In this document: piece after piece, positions 32,822 through 41,687 of the stretch
Layout of the letters: every line of letters begins with the position of its first letter
Numbering within the stretch: position 1 is the first letter of the stretch
From: an uncultured Bacteroidales bacterium
GTDB lineage: Bacteria; Bacteroidota; Bacteroidia; Bacteroidales; UBA932
Direction: 5' to 3'
DNA: 64,000 bases
NCBI GenBank assembly: GCA_947306365.1
Contig: CAMZGD010000002.1
Coordinates: forward strand, 1 to 64,000
The notes under the pieces: model-generated
What the model saw: only the letters and a program-made list of their open reading frames with translations
Told to the model about the DNA's origin: nothing
Databases searched by the model: none
Translations under genes and position numbers: made by a program

Positions 32822-33838
32822 ATGAAAAGCAGAATCCTCTCCCTTTTGCTCCTTGCGGCTTTCGTGACGGCCGCCTGTGGCGGAAAGCAGATGCAGCAGC
32901 AGGCTGAACAGCGCGTGGAACTGGTCGAGACGACCGCTTTGGCCACTTCCGACATCTCCCGGGAACTTGAGTTCTCCACCACGCTGGAAGGCTGGCAGAC
33001 GCTCAACGTGGCGCCGTCCCTGACCGGCAAGATTGAACATATCTATGTGGAGGTGGGAACGTCCGTGGACGCGGGTTCGATGCTGGTGCGGATGGACCAG
33101 AACCAGTATACCACCACGAAGCTCACCTATGCCAACCTCGGTGTCGAACTGCAGCGGATGGAATCGCTGCGCGAGAGCGGCGCGGTGTCCCAACAGGCTT
33201 ACGACCAGACGAAACTCAACTATGAGCAGACGAAGGAGTCGCTCGCTTTCCTGGAGAAGAACACCTACGTGCGGGCGCCTTTCGCCGGCGTGATTTCGGC
33301 GAAGAACTATGAGGACGGCGAGCTCTACAGCGGCCAGCCGATCCTCGTGCTGACGCAGATCTACACGCTCAAGGCCCTGATCGCCATCCCTGAGAACTAC
33401 TATCCGCTCGTGAAGAAAGGGATGCAGGTCAATCTCTCTTCGGAGATCTATCCGGGCGAGACGTTCCCCGCGACCGTCGAAGTGGTCTATCCGACCGTCG
33501 ATCCGGCCTCCCATACGTTCCAGGCGAAGCTGCGGATTCCCAACAGCGGGCTGAAGCTCCGGCCGGGCATGTATGTCAAGACGCGGATGTCGCTGGGCAT
33601 GGCCCGCGCGATGGTGGTGCCCTACCAGGCCGTCCTGAAACTCACCGGCTCCAATGACCGCTACGTCTTCGTGGATGACGGCGGCGTGGCCCGGCGCGTG
33701 TTCGTGAAGCTCGGCCAGCGGTTCGACGAGAACATCGAGATCATCAGCGACGAGCTGCAGGAAGGCGACCGGCTGGTCACCGTCGGCCAGGCTAAGCTGG
33801 TGGACGGGTCGAAGTTGAACGTAACCAAGGAGAACTGA
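32822..33838 (+). CDS. RND efflux periplasmic adaptor (membrane fusion protein)
   Basis: A 338-aa lipoprotein-type adaptor (lipobox TAACG near residue 20). It has the lipoyl/biotinyl halves split by a short helical hairpin (LTGKIEHIYVEVGTSVDAGSMLVRMD and YVRAPFAGVISAKNYEDGELYSGQP), the beta-barrel domain and a membrane-proximal domain (AMVVPYQAVLKLTGSNDRYVFVDD). It links the inner-membrane pump to the TolC-like duct. The helical hairpin is short, as in small-molecule pumps of Bacteroidota. The permease starts 4 bp downstream. Confidence 0.93.
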   Translation: MKSRILSLLLLAAFVTAACGGKQMQQQAEQRVELVETTALATSDISRELEFSTTLEGWQTLNVAPSLTGKIEHIYVEVGTSVDAGSMLVRMDQNQYTTTKLTYANLGVELQRMESLRESGAVSQQAYDQTKLNYEQTKESLAFLEKNTYVRAPFAGVISAKNYEDGELYSGQPILVLTQIYTLKALIAIPENYYPLVKKGMQVNLSSEIYPGETFPATVEVVYPTVDPASHTFQAKLRIPNSGLKLRPGMYVKTRMSLGMARAMVVPYQAVLKLTGSNDRYVFVDDGGVARRVFVKLGQRFDENIEIISDELQEGDRLVTVGQAKLVDGSKLNVTKEN

Positions 33839-33842
33839 CCCG

Positions 33843-36800
33843 ATGAGCATCTACAAGTCAGCGATCCAGAAGCCGGTCACGACGGCGCTGATCTTTGTGG
33901 CGGTCATCGTCATCGGCCTGTTCTCGCTCTCGCGGCTGCCGATCGACCAGTTCCCGGAGATGGAACCGCCGTACATCACGGTGATGACCACCTATGCGGG
34001 TGCTTCCGCCAGCGAGATCGAGACCAATGTGACCAAGATCATCGAGAACAGCCTCACGTCGGTCGACGGCCTGAAGGAACTGACGTCTTCTTCGCGCGAC
34101 AACATGTCGGTCGTTTCCCTGGAGCTCGAGTGGGGATCGGACCGTGACGAGGCGGCCAACGACATCCGGTCGTACATCGACATGATCAAGAGCAACCTGC
34201 CGGACGGCTGCTCCAGCCCCGTGATGTTCAAGCTCAATTCGAGCCTGATGCCGATCATCCAGTATTCCGTGATGGCCCGCGAAAGCTATCCGGGCCTGGA
34301 GAAGATCCTCAACGACGAGGTGGTGCCGCAGCTCAACCGCATCGACGGCATCGGTTCCGTGTCTGTCTCCGGCGCGCCCGACCGGTACGTGTACATCGAC
34401 ATCGACCAGGCGAAGCTCGACGCCTACAACCTGACGGTCGAGCAGGTGGCCAATGCGATCAGCGTCAACAACCTGAACCTGTCGAGCGGTACGGTGAAGA
34501 TGGACAGGGAGCAGTACCAGATGCAGGTGCGCGGCGAATACGCGCAGAGCGCCGACATCGCCGACATCGTGGTTTCGACCACGCTGCTCGGGCAGAAGGT
34601 GTTCGTGCGCGACCTGGCTGCCGTGCGCGATACGATCAAGGACCTTTCGCTCGACGAGAAAGTGGACAGCAAGGATGCCGTCCGCCTGATCGTCGCCAAG
34701 AAATCCGGTTCCAATACCGTGCAGGTGTGCAAGGACGTGCGCAAGGAACTCGCGAAGATCCAGCACTCGCTGCCTTCCGACGTGGAGATCAAGCTCATCT
34801 ACGACTCTTCCGAGGAAATCGAGAATGCCATCGGCTCGCTGGAGGAATCCATCCTCTATGCCCTGCTGTTCGTGGTGCTGGTGGTCTTCTTCTTCCTGGG
34901 CAAGTGGCGCGCGACGCTGATCATCGGCCTGACCATCCCGATTGCCCTGATCGTGGCGTTCGTCTATCTGCTGATGACCGGCAGTTCGCTGAACATCATT
35001 TCCCTGTCGGCGCTGACCGTGGCCATCGGCATGGTGGTGGACGATGCCATCGTGGTGTTGGAAAACATCTCCAAGCACATCGACCGCGGCAGTTCGCCGC
35101 ACGAGGCGGCCATCTACGCGACGAACGAGGTGTGGACCTCGGTCATCGCGACGACGCTCGTCATCGCGGCCGTGTTCATTCCGCTGACGATGCTTTCCGG
35201 CATGGCCGGTATCCTCTTCAAGGAGCTGGGCTGGATCGTGACCATCGTGGTGTCGACGTCGACGGTAGTGGCCATTTCCCTGATTCCGATGCTCTGTTCC
35301 AAGCTGCTCAAGGCCAACAGCGTTGAAATCGACGAAGATGGCCAGCTCGTGGAAGTCAGGGACAGGAAGGGCTGGTACGACCGCATCGTGGTGGGCTTCC
35401 TCGACAAGGTGGACAAGGTCTATGCGAAGCTGCTTCGCTGGTGTCTCGGCCACAAGCTGGTGACCATCCTCATCGCCCTGGCTTTCTTCGTCCTCTCGAT
35501 GTTGCCGATGATCATGGGCAAGATCGGTACCGACTTCATGCAGACCAGCGACAACGGCCGGCTCAGCGTGACGGTCGAACTGCAGCCGGGTACGCGTGTA
35601 GAAAGGTCGGTTGCGCTCGCCCGCGTGCTGGAGGACCGTATCCGAACCCTGGTGCCGGAGGTTCAGCGCATCTCCACGTCTACCGGCTCCAACGACGAGA
35701 ATTCGATCGGCGTGCTCTTCTCTTCGACCACCAACTACAAGATTTCGATGACGGTGGTCTGCAACAAGAAATACGATCGTACCCGCAGTATCGACGAGAT
35801 CGCCGAAGTCATCCGTCAGGAACTTGCGCAGTATCCCGAGATCATCGAGTATCAGTGCATGGCTTCCGGCGGAATGGGCATGGGCGGCGGTTCCACGGTC
35901 GACGTGGAAATCTATGGATACGACTTCGACGAGACCAGCCTCTATGCGGAGGAAATCCGCCAGGCCATCGTCGACAGCATTCCGGGTGCCCGCAACGTGC
36001 GCGTCACCCGCGACAAGGACCGGCCCGAACTGAAGCTCGTGGTCGACAAGGAAAAGGCCGCCGAGCACGGCTTGAACACGGCGACGGTGTCGCAGTACGT
36101 GCGCAACCGCGTGGCGGGCTACACGGCCGGTTATCTGAAGGAGGACGGCGATGAGTACAACATCGTGGTCCGGCTCAAGGAAGAGGACCGCAACTCCCTG
36201 AGCGACATTCAGGACCTCTCGATTCCGACTGCGACGGGCGCCCGCATCAAGCTGGGCGAGATCGCCGCCATCGAAGAATACTGGGCGCCGCAGACCATCG
36301 ACCGCAAGAGCCGCCAGCGCTACGTCCGCGTGACGGCGCTTCCGTACAAGACTTCGCTCGGTGAGCTGGCCCAGCAGATCCAGGTGCAGATTGACCGGAA
36401 TACACCGCCCTCGGGCATCTCGGTCGTCCTTGCGGGTGACTACGAAGACCAGCAGAAGACCTTCAAGGACATCATCATGCTGGCGTTGCTGATCATCCTG
36501 CTTGTCTATATCGTGATGGCCTCGCAGTTCGAGAGTCTCGGCAAGCCGGCGGTGATCCTGCTCGCCATTCCGTTCGCCCTTTCAGGCGTGGTGCTGGCAC
36601 TCTGGATCACGGGCACGTCGCTCGACATGATCGGCGCGCTGGGCGTGGTGATGCTCATCGGCATCGTGGTCAAGAACGGCATCGTGCTGGTGGATTACAC
36701 CAACCTGATGCGTGACCGCGGCTACCGGCTCAACGACGCCATCGCCCTGTCGGGCGCCTCGCGTCTGCGCCCGGTGCTGATGACCGCCTTCACGACGCTG

Positions 36801-37028
36801 CTCGGCATGCTGCCGATGGCGCTCAGCCAGGGTGAGGGTTCCGAGATGTGGCATCCGTTGGGTATCGTGGTGATCGGCGGCCTGCTGGTCTCGACCTTCA
36901 TCACGCTGATCATCGTGCCGGTGGTCTATGGCCTGATCTCCCGCAGCGGCGAGCGTGACAAGGAAGAAAAGCGCCGCAAGGAATTCATCTTTATGAAACT
37001 GAACCCCGACCAGAAGAAGAAATCGTGA
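33843..37028 (+). CDS. RND-family multidrug efflux permease (AcrB-like)
   Basis: A 1061-aa inner-membrane pump of the HAE-RND family. It has the N-terminal PVTTALIFVAVIVIGLFSLSRLPIDQFPEMEPPYI, two large periplasmic loops and twelve helices. The proton-relay aspartates are in VAIGMVVDDAIVVLENI (TM4), and the matching TM10 region is GALGVVMLIGIVVKNGIVLVDYTNL. It exports amphiphilic compounds such as drugs, bile salts or dyes using proton influx. The C-terminus ends in a basic tail (KLNPDQKKKS). Its stop overlaps the next ATG (ATGA), so the small PII-like protein is coupled to it. Confidence 0.95.
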   Translation: MSIYKSAIQKPVTTALIFVAVIVIGLFSLSRLPIDQFPEMEPPYITVMTTYAGASASEIETNVTKIIENSLTSVDGLKELTSSSRDNMSVVSLELEWGSDRDEAANDIRSYIDMIKSNLPDGCSSPVMFKLNSSLMPIIQYSVMARESYPGLEKILNDEVVPQLNRIDGIGSVSVSGAPDRYVYIDIDQAKLDAYNLTVEQVANAISVNNLNLSSGTVKMDREQYQMQVRGEYAQSADIADIVVSTTLLGQKVFVRDLAAVRDTIKDLSLDEKVDSKDAVRLIVAKKSGSNTVQVCKDVRKELAKIQHSLPSDVEIKLIYDSSEEIENAIGSLEESILYALLFVVLVVFFFLGKWRATLIIGLTIPIALIVAFVYLLMTGSSLNIISLSALTVAIGMVVDDAIVVLENISKHIDRGSSPHEAAIYATNEVWTSVIATTLVIAAVFIPLTMLSGMAGILFKELGWIVTIVVSTSTVVAISLIPMLCSKLLKANSVEIDEDGQLVEVRDRKGWYDRIVVGFLDKVDKVYAKLLRWCLGHKLVTILIALAFFVLSMLPMIMGKIGTDFMQTSDNGRLSVTVELQPGTRVERSVALARVLEDRIRTLVPEVQRISTSTGSNDENSIGVLFSSTTNYKISMTVVCNKKYDRTRSIDEIAEVIRQELAQYPEIIEYQCMASGGMGMGGGSTVDVEIYGYDFDETSLYAEEIRQAIVDSIPGARNVRVTRDKDRPELKLVVDKEKAAEHGLNTATVSQYVRNRVAGYTAGYLKEDGDEYNIVVRLKEEDRNSLSDIQDLSIPTATGARIKLGEIAAIEEYWAPQTIDRKSRQRYVRVTALPYKTSLGELAQQIQVQIDRNTPPSGISVVLAGDYEDQQKTFKDIIMLALLIILLVYIVMASQFESLGKPAVILLAIPFALSGVVLALWITGTSLDMIGALGVVMLIGIVVKNGIVLVDYTNLMRDRGYRLNDAIALSGASRLRPVLMTAFTTLLGMLPMALSQGEGSEMWHPLGIVVIGGLLVSTFITLIIVPVVYGLISRSGERDKEEKRRKEFIFMKLNPDQKKKS

Positions 37029-37321
37029 TGAAAAGTGTATTTATCGTATTCAACCAGGCTTTCACCTCGCGGGTGGAATATATGCTGGAGGAGTTGGGCA
37101 TCAGGGGATTCACCTTCTTTGAACAAGTGCAGGGACAGGGTTCCGTCACGGGCGAGCCGCACCGGGGCACCCACACCTGGCCGGAGATGAACTCGGCCGT
37201 GATGACCGTCGTCCCCGACGAAAAAGTGGATGAACTGCTCCTGACAGTCCGCAAGCTGGATGCGCGCAACCAGTCGGTCGGCGTACGCGCCTTCGTCTGG
37301 AATATCGAGCAATGCGTCTGA
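37028..37321 (+). CDS. Small PII/CutA-like protein coupled to the RND permease
   Basis: A 97-aa protein with a beta-alpha-beta pattern like PII/CutA ferredoxin-like trimers (KSVFIVFNQAFTSRVEYMLEELGIRGFTFFEQVQGQG, then MNSAVMTVVPDEKVDELLLTVRKLD). It has no metal or nucleotide motif I can name. Its ATG overlaps the permease stop, so it belongs to the pump operon, and it might regulate pump activity or sense a ligand (inference; similar small proteins follow metal RND pumps). The ORF track uses a GTG one codon earlier; the ATG is preferred. Confidence 0.65.
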   Translation: MKSVFIVFNQAFTSRVEYMLEELGIRGFTFFEQVQGQGSVTGEPHRGTHTWPEMNSAVMTVVPDEKVDELLLTVRKLDARNQSVGVRAFVWNIEQCV

Positions 37322-37376
37322 CATATCATTATTTTGTGTATCTTTATCGCAGAAATCAACAAACAGAACGAACAAT

Positions 37377-37694
37377 ATGGCACAAGCATTAACCGATTCC
37401 AATTTTGACGAGATCGTCAACCGGAACGAACGTCCCGTCGTCGTCGACTTCTGGGCAACCTGGTGCGGCCCCTGCCGCATGATTTCCCCGATCATCGATA
37501 AACTGGCCGAGAAGTACGAAGGCCGGGTTTCCGTCGTCAAGTGCAACGTCGACGAAAGCTCGGACATCCCGATGAAGTTCGGAATCCGAAACATCCCGAC
37601 CATCCTCTTTTTCAAGGGTGGGGAACTGGTCGACAAGACGGTCGGCGCCGTTCCGCAGGCTGAAATCGAGAAGAAAATCGAAGCATTACTGTAA
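37377..37694 (+). CDS. trxA: Thioredoxin
   Basis: A 105-aa cytosolic thioredoxin with the WCGPC active site (VVDFWATWCGPCRMISP, Cys at residues 30 and 33) and the cis-proline loop RNIPTILFFKGGE. It supplies electrons to reductases, probably including the fRMsr at 9.1 kb and other methionine sulfoxide reductases. The start was set to the ATG at 37377 because family members begin here. A near-consensus box TATCTTTA (37339-37346) precedes it. The next gene starts 11 bp downstream. Confidence 0.95.
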   Translation: MAQALTDSNFDEIVNRNERPVVVDFWATWCGPCRMISPIIDKLAEKYEGRVSVVKCNVDESSDIPMKFGIRNIPTILFFKGGELVDKTVGAVPQAEIEKKIEALL

Positions 37695-37705
37695 AACATT
37701 GCAAT

Positions 37706-38302
37706 ATGAAGAAAGTCGCTTTATTCCTGGCCGGCCTGCTCCTTCTGGGAGGCCTGACAGCCAATGCACAGAGTGTTATCGTAAAGGCTGGTTACAACTA
37801 TTCCAACCTGACGGTCGACAAGAGCACCACGGTCTCCGACCTCAAGACGGGCCGCTCCGGCTGGCAGGTCGGCGTCGGTTATCAGTCCGAATCGGTCATG
37901 GGCTTCTCCTTCCAGCCCGAACTGATCTATAAGGTCAAGGGCCTCAAGCTTGAGGATGCGAAGAATCTGAATCTAGGCTATGTCGAAGTCCCGTTCAACG
38001 TGCAGTGGGGACCGGACTTGCTGATTGCCCGGCCCTTCATCTTCGCGGGCCCGTACGTGGGTGTGAAGGTAAGCAACCAGTTCCGGGGAAGCAGTTGGAC
38101 CGATACCGACCGGGAAACGGTCATCAACGGCCTTAAGAAGGCGGAGTGGGGTCTGGGCATTGGCCTGGGCGTCAATTTCCTGAGGCTGCAGGTCACCGGC
38201 AAGTACAACTGGAATTTCGGTCCTGTCGCCGATGCGAAGGAGGTCCCGGCACTGGGCAATTCGCCGCGTACCTTCGAGCTTTCCCTCGGTCTCAAGTTCT
38301 GA
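37706..38302 (+). CDS. Outer-membrane beta-barrel protein (PorT/OmpW-like)
   Basis: A 198-aa protein with a signal peptide (to ANAQS). The mature part alternates beta-strands (VIVKAGYNYSNLTV, SGWQVGVGYQSES, FSFQPELIYKVKG) and ends in FELSLGLKF, with the C-terminal aromatic residue of outer-membrane barrels. Eight strands are predicted, as in the PorT-type barrels of Bacteroidota. No ligand or partner can be named. It sits between thioredoxin and the polyprenyl synthase, 6 bp before the latter. Confidence 0.85.
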   Translation: MKKVALFLAGLLLLGGLTANAQSVIVKAGYNYSNLTVDKSTTVSDLKTGRSGWQVGVGYQSESVMGFSFQPELIYKVKGLKLEDAKNLNLGYVEVPFNVQWGPDLLIARPFIFAGPYVGVKVSNQFRGSSWTDTDRETVINGLKKAEWGLGIGLGVNFLRLQVTGKYNWNFGPVADAKEVPALGNSPRTFELSLGLKF

Positions 38303-38308
38303 CGACGG

Positions 38309-39286
38309 TTGTACAAGTCGCCGTACCAGGAGGTCCAGCAGTATCTGGGACAGGACTGGGATGATTTCCAGCACCTGTTCGGCGGCAGCACCGCCTCGGA
38401 CATCCCGTTGCTTGACAAGGCGAACCGCTTCATTCACGCACACGGCGGCAAGAAACTTCGTCCGCTTTTTACGCTGCTCATTGCAAGGGCCCTTCGGGGG
38501 ACTTGCAATGAGCGCGTTGTTCGTTGTGCCGCGGCGTCCGAGCTGCTGCATACGGCGACCCTGCTGCACGACGACGTGGCCGACAATGCCCCGACCCGCC
38601 GGGGCGCGCCGACCGTGATGGCGCTCTATTCGCCCACCACGGCCGTCCTGTTGGGGGACTTCTGGCTGTCCCGGGCGATGAACCTGATCATCGACCATCC
38701 CGACAAGCGGGTGCTCCACATTTTCGCAAAATGCCTCGGCGACCTGGCCGAAGGCGAGATGATCCAGCTGGAAAAGGCCCGGAAGGCCGATACCACCGAG
38801 GCGGACTACCGCCGGATCATCTATTGCAAGACGACATCGCTCTTTGAGGCCGCCATGGTCAGCGCGGCGTATTCGGTCGATGCCGGCGAGGCGGAAGTCG
38901 CGTGCTGCCGACAGTACGCCTTCCATATCGGACAGGCGTTCCAGATGATGGACGACCTGCTCGATTATTCCCCGGAGCTGTCTACCGGCAAGCCGGCGGG
39001 GCAGGACCTGTTGGAGAAAAAGATTACGCTGCCGCTGTTCGGGGTGTTTTCGCGTGCGCCCGGCAAGGTCGTCCGTGAAATCCGGCGGCGGCTGCAGGAC
39101 CCCGATCCGGAACTGGTTCCGGATGTCTTTGCCCTGGTGCGGCAGTACGACGCCCTGGGCTATGCCCGCGCACAACTGGCGGAGGAGGTCCGCCAGGCCG
39201 TGGAGGCACTCGCGCCGGTTCCGGCGTCCGAGGCGAAAGACTATCTGACAGAATTGGCCGGGCTGATGGCCGTCAGGACCGCGTAA
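38309..39286 (+). CDS. Polyprenyl diphosphate synthase
   Basis: A 325-aa trans-isoprenyl synthase. The first aspartate-rich motif is LLHDDVADNAPTRRG (near residue 88), the second QMMDDLLDY (near residue 214); GGKKLRP binds the diphosphate. It elongates isoprenoid chains, probably the octaprenyl-type side chain of menaquinone. The start is a TTG six bases behind the previous stop; an in-frame ATG is not near enough to keep the N-terminus. A perfect 12-bp inverted repeat sits inside the gene (38476-38513). The 3' end overlaps the convergent trmB by 14 bp. Confidence 0.9.
   Translation: MYKSPYQEVQQYLGQDWDDFQHLFGGSTASDIPLLDKANRFIHAHGGKKLRPLFTLLIARALRGTCNERVVRCAAASELLHTATLLHDDVADNAPTRRGAPTVMALYSPTTAVLLGDFWLSRAMNLIIDHPDKRVLHIFAKCLGDLAEGEMIQLEKARKADTTEADYRRIIYCKTTSLFEAAMVSAAYSVDAGEAEVACCRQYAFHIGQAFQMMDDLLDYSPELSTGKPAGQDLLEKKITLPLFGVFSRAPGKVVREIRRRLQDPDPELVPDVFALVRQYDALGYARAQLAEEVRQAVEALAPVPASEAKDYLTELAGLMAVRTA
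38476..38513. repeat. Intragenic inverted repeat with nested hairpin
   Basis: GCTCATTGCAAG is followed after a 14-nt loop by its exact reverse complement. The loop itself can pair CCC with GGG. In the polyprenyl synthase it encodes ARALRGTCNERV, a region where homologues have a variable loop. Confidence 0.8.
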
Positions 39287-40010
39287 GCGTCTTGTAGGTC
39301 TGCTCGTAGGGCTGCTGGTCCCACTCCGGTTCGGCGAGCGGGCCGTCCTTGTCGAGCCGGAAGGCCAGGTAGGTGATCGGTATGCCCTGGGCGCGGAAAT
39401 TCTTCTCGTAGAAAGTCTGGATCGACAGGAGCTCGTCGGCCATGCCGCTTCCATAGATGTCTTCGCCATGCCGGAGCACGGTCAGGCCGTTCTGGCGGGC
39501 CGTCTCCAGGGTGAAATGGTGGAGCAGCCGGCTGTCGGTCTTCAGGTGGATGATGCCGCCCGGCACCAGGATGTTGCGGTAGCGTTCGAGGAAGCGGGGA
39601 TGGGTGAGCCGCTTGCGGGGCTTGCGCTCCTGCGGGTCGGCGAACGTGATCCAGATCTCGTCGATCTCGTCCTGGGCGAACAGCGATTCGATGAATTCGA
39701 CACGGGCCCGGATGAAGGCCACGTTGCCCAGCGCCTGCTGCGTGGCGTATTTGGCGCCTTTCCAGAGGCGTGCGCCCTTGATGTCGATGCCGATGTAATT
39801 CTTTTCCGGGAATCTTTCCGCCAGCGCGACGGTGTATTCCCCCTTGCCGCAGCCCAGTTCCAGCACGATCGGGTTGCCGTTGCGGAACACCTGTTCCTTC
39901 CAGTGCCCCTTCAGCGGGTGGTCAAGGCCCAGCAGGTCTTCCGTGGCCGGCTGGATGAGGCACGAAAAAGTCTTGTTTTCCTGGAATTTCTTCAGTTTCC
40001 CTTTTCCCAT
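39273..40010 (-). CDS. trmB: tRNA (guanine-N7)-methyltransferase
   Basis: A 245-aa SAM-dependent enzyme that methylates G46 in the variable loop of tRNAs. SAM binding is in VLELGCGKGEYTVALAERFPEKNYIGIDIKG; the family motif ITFADPQERKPRKRLTHPRFL holds the catalytic Asp and the substrate loop. The C-terminus ends in EWDQQPYEQTYKTL. The Bacteroidota N-terminus GKGKLKKFQENKTF is typical. Start at 40010 overlaps the end of the GldH gene by 19 bp, the last step of a leftward operon from pyrH. Confidence 0.94.
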   Translation of the reverse strand: MGKGKLKKFQENKTFSCLIQPATEDLLGLDHPLKGHWKEQVFRNGNPIVLELGCGKGEYTVALAERFPEKNYIGIDIKGARLWKGAKYATQQALGNVAFIRARVEFIESLFAQDEIDEIWITFADPQERKPRKRLTHPRFLERYRNILVPGGIIHLKTDSRLLHHFTLETARQNGLTVLRHGEDIYGSGMADELLSIQTFYEKNFRAQGIPITYLAFRLDKDGPLAEPEWDQQPYEQTYKTLTRS

Positions 40011-40486
40011 GGCATCACTTCGTAAGAAAAGCCCAGACCGTAGAGGGCGTCCAGCAGGTCCGGGTCGGTGGGTGTAACAGAGATTCGCCAGCGGCCCGTT
40101 TCGGCGCCGCTTACCTGGAATCCGGTCCGCCAGGGCCAGGCGAAATCGACGAGCGATCCGCTGCCCGCCCGGGCCCGTACGCCGTCGGCGGGGTACAGGG
40201 GAAACGTGCCGCGCTCGATGGTGGTCTCCCCGATGGGCGATGTGACATGGATGTCGAAGGCGAGGGCGTTGCCGGGGACCCGGCTGGTGACCACGCGGGC
40301 GGCCAGGGTGGTGGAGTAGCGGCAGGTGGTGTCGTCGAGGTCCATCGTGAAGTCGAAGCTGCCTTCGTGCAGCCGGGCCGTCTCCGTGGAGACGAGGAAA
40401 TAGTCGCCGGAAGGCTTGGCGCACCCGGTCAGGAGCAGGCCTCCCAGCACCCCCAGCAGGAGTATCAGACTATTTCTGGCCTTCAT
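39992..40486 (-). CDS. gldH: GldH-like gliding-motility lipoprotein
   Basis: A 164-aa lipoprotein (signal with lipobox LLLTGCAKP). Mature segments YFLVSTETARLHEGSFDFTMDLDD, GETTIERGTFPLYPADG and TGRWRISVTPTDPDLLDALYGLGFSYE resemble the GldH family, a lipoprotein of the gliding/type-IX secretion lineage, kept in many non-gliding Bacteroidota. Its place right behind the PSP1 gene is the usual neighbourhood for gldH. The start overlaps the PSP1 gene end by 17 bp. Confidence 0.75.
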   Translation of the reverse strand: MKARNSLILLLGVLGGLLLTGCAKPSGDYFLVSTETARLHEGSFDFTMDLDDTTCRYSTTLAARVVTSRVPGNALAFDIHVTSPIGETTIERGTFPLYPADGVRARAGSGSLVDFAWPWRTGFQVSGAETGRWRISVTPTDPDLLDALYGLGFSYEVMPWEKGN

Positions 40487-41684
40487 TCCCCCTTTCCTTT
40501 CCGTTTCTGCGTTTTCCGTTGTTGTTCTTGCGGGCGTTGTTCCCGTTTCTCCGCCGTCCGTTGTTCCTCCGTTTCTTCTGTTCATCGAAGCGGGTGATGC
40601 TGTCGTCGCCCACGGCGCTGATGAAATCGGACTGGCGTACGCCTGCGCCGTTCTCCTGGAGCGACGCCGGCTTGATTCCGTTCCGGTTGTCGGCCAGGAT
40701 CTCGCGGACGCGGGAGGCGGGCAGGGGATAGAGGTTCGACAGGCTGCCCTGCTCATAGGAGAAGTACATGATCCCCTTGAGGATGTCGGTCTTCATCAGC
40801 CAGGCGGGGCCGTCTTCCAGTTCGATCGGGCCGCGGAGTTCGGGCAGCTGGCGCTGGGCGTCCACGTAGGTGGAGGCTTCGTAGTTGATGCAGCATTTGA
40901 GTTTGCTGCACTGGCCGGCGAGTTTCTGCGGATTCAGCGAAAGGTCCTGGCAGCGGGCCGCCTGCGTGGTGATCGACTGGAAGTCGGACATGTACTTCGA
41001 GCAGCAGAGCGCCCGTCCGCACACGCCGATGCCGCCGATCAGGCCGGCCTCCTGCCGCGCCCCGATCTGCTTCATTTCCACGCGGATGTGGAATTCCTCG
41101 GCGAAGTCCTTGATCAGCTGCCGGAAGTCCACGCGTTCGTCGGCGATGTAGTAGAAGATGGCCTTGGTGCCGTCGCCCTGGAATTCCACGTCGCCGATCT
41201 TCATGTCGAGACCGAGGCGGGCCGCCAGCTGGCGGGCGCGGATCATGGTCTTGTGCTCGCGGGCGATGGCTTCCTGCCAGCGCTCGATGTCGAGGATCTT
41301 GGCCTTGCGGTAGATCCGGCGGAATTCGTAAGTGTCGGGGTCGATGCGGTGGCGGGCCAGCTGCTCGAGCACGACCGGTCCTTCGAGCGTCACGATGCCC
41401 AGGTCGTGCCCGTTCTGGGCTTCCACGACCACGAGGTCTCCCTTCTTGATGATCTGTCCGGAAGTGTTCCGGAAGAAGATCTTGCGGGTATTCTTGAACC
41501 GGACTTCGAAGAGGTCGCTGTAGCGGTTCTGGCTGATGCCTTCCATCCAGTTGTAGCTGCTGAGCTTGCAGCAGCGGGGATTGTACTGGACTTTCAGTTC
41601 GCCGATGGGCGTCCGCTCCACTTCGCAACCGCGGGAGCAGTCATATTGCCGGGTTCCTTTTTCCTTGATTTGAATGTCTTCCAT
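40470..41684 (-). CDS. PSP1-domain protein (RicT/YaaT-like)
   Basis: A 404-aa cytosolic protein. The PSP1 domain spans about residues 50-290; the Cys-rich clusters (RGCEVERTPIGELKVQYNPRCCKL, VCGRALCCSKYMSD, QCSKLKCCINYE) are those of RicT/YaaT, which in Bacillus forms a Fe-S complex that steers RNase Y. The C-terminus is a long basic Asn/Arg/Lys tail of low complexity (KKRRNNGRRRNGNNARKNN) that could bind RNA. It lies 3 bp behind holB in the pyrH operon. Function in Bacteroidota is not established. Confidence 0.88.
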   Translation of the reverse strand: MEDIQIKEKGTRQYDCSRGCEVERTPIGELKVQYNPRCCKLSSYNWMEGISQNRYSDLFEVRFKNTRKIFFRNTSGQIIKKGDLVVVEAQNGHDLGIVTLEGPVVLEQLARHRIDPDTYEFRRIYRKAKILDIERWQEAIAREHKTMIRARQLAARLGLDMKIGDVEFQGDGTKAIFYYIADERVDFRQLIKDFAEEFHIRVEMKQIGARQEAGLIGGIGVCGRALCCSKYMSDFQSITTQAARCQDLSLNPQKLAGQCSKLKCCINYEASTYVDAQRQLPELRGPIELEDGPAWLMKTDILKGIMYFSYEQGSLSNLYPLPASRVREILADNRNGIKPASLQENGAGVRQSDFISAVGDDSITRFDEQKKRRNNGRRRNGNNARKNNNGKRRNGKERGNEGQK

Positions 41685-41687
41685 ATG

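Noticed and set aside
33858-36068. 736-aa minus-strand ORF
   Set aside because: Lies fully antisense to the RND permease gene; high His/Asp/Gly content is the usual shadow of a GC-rich gene.
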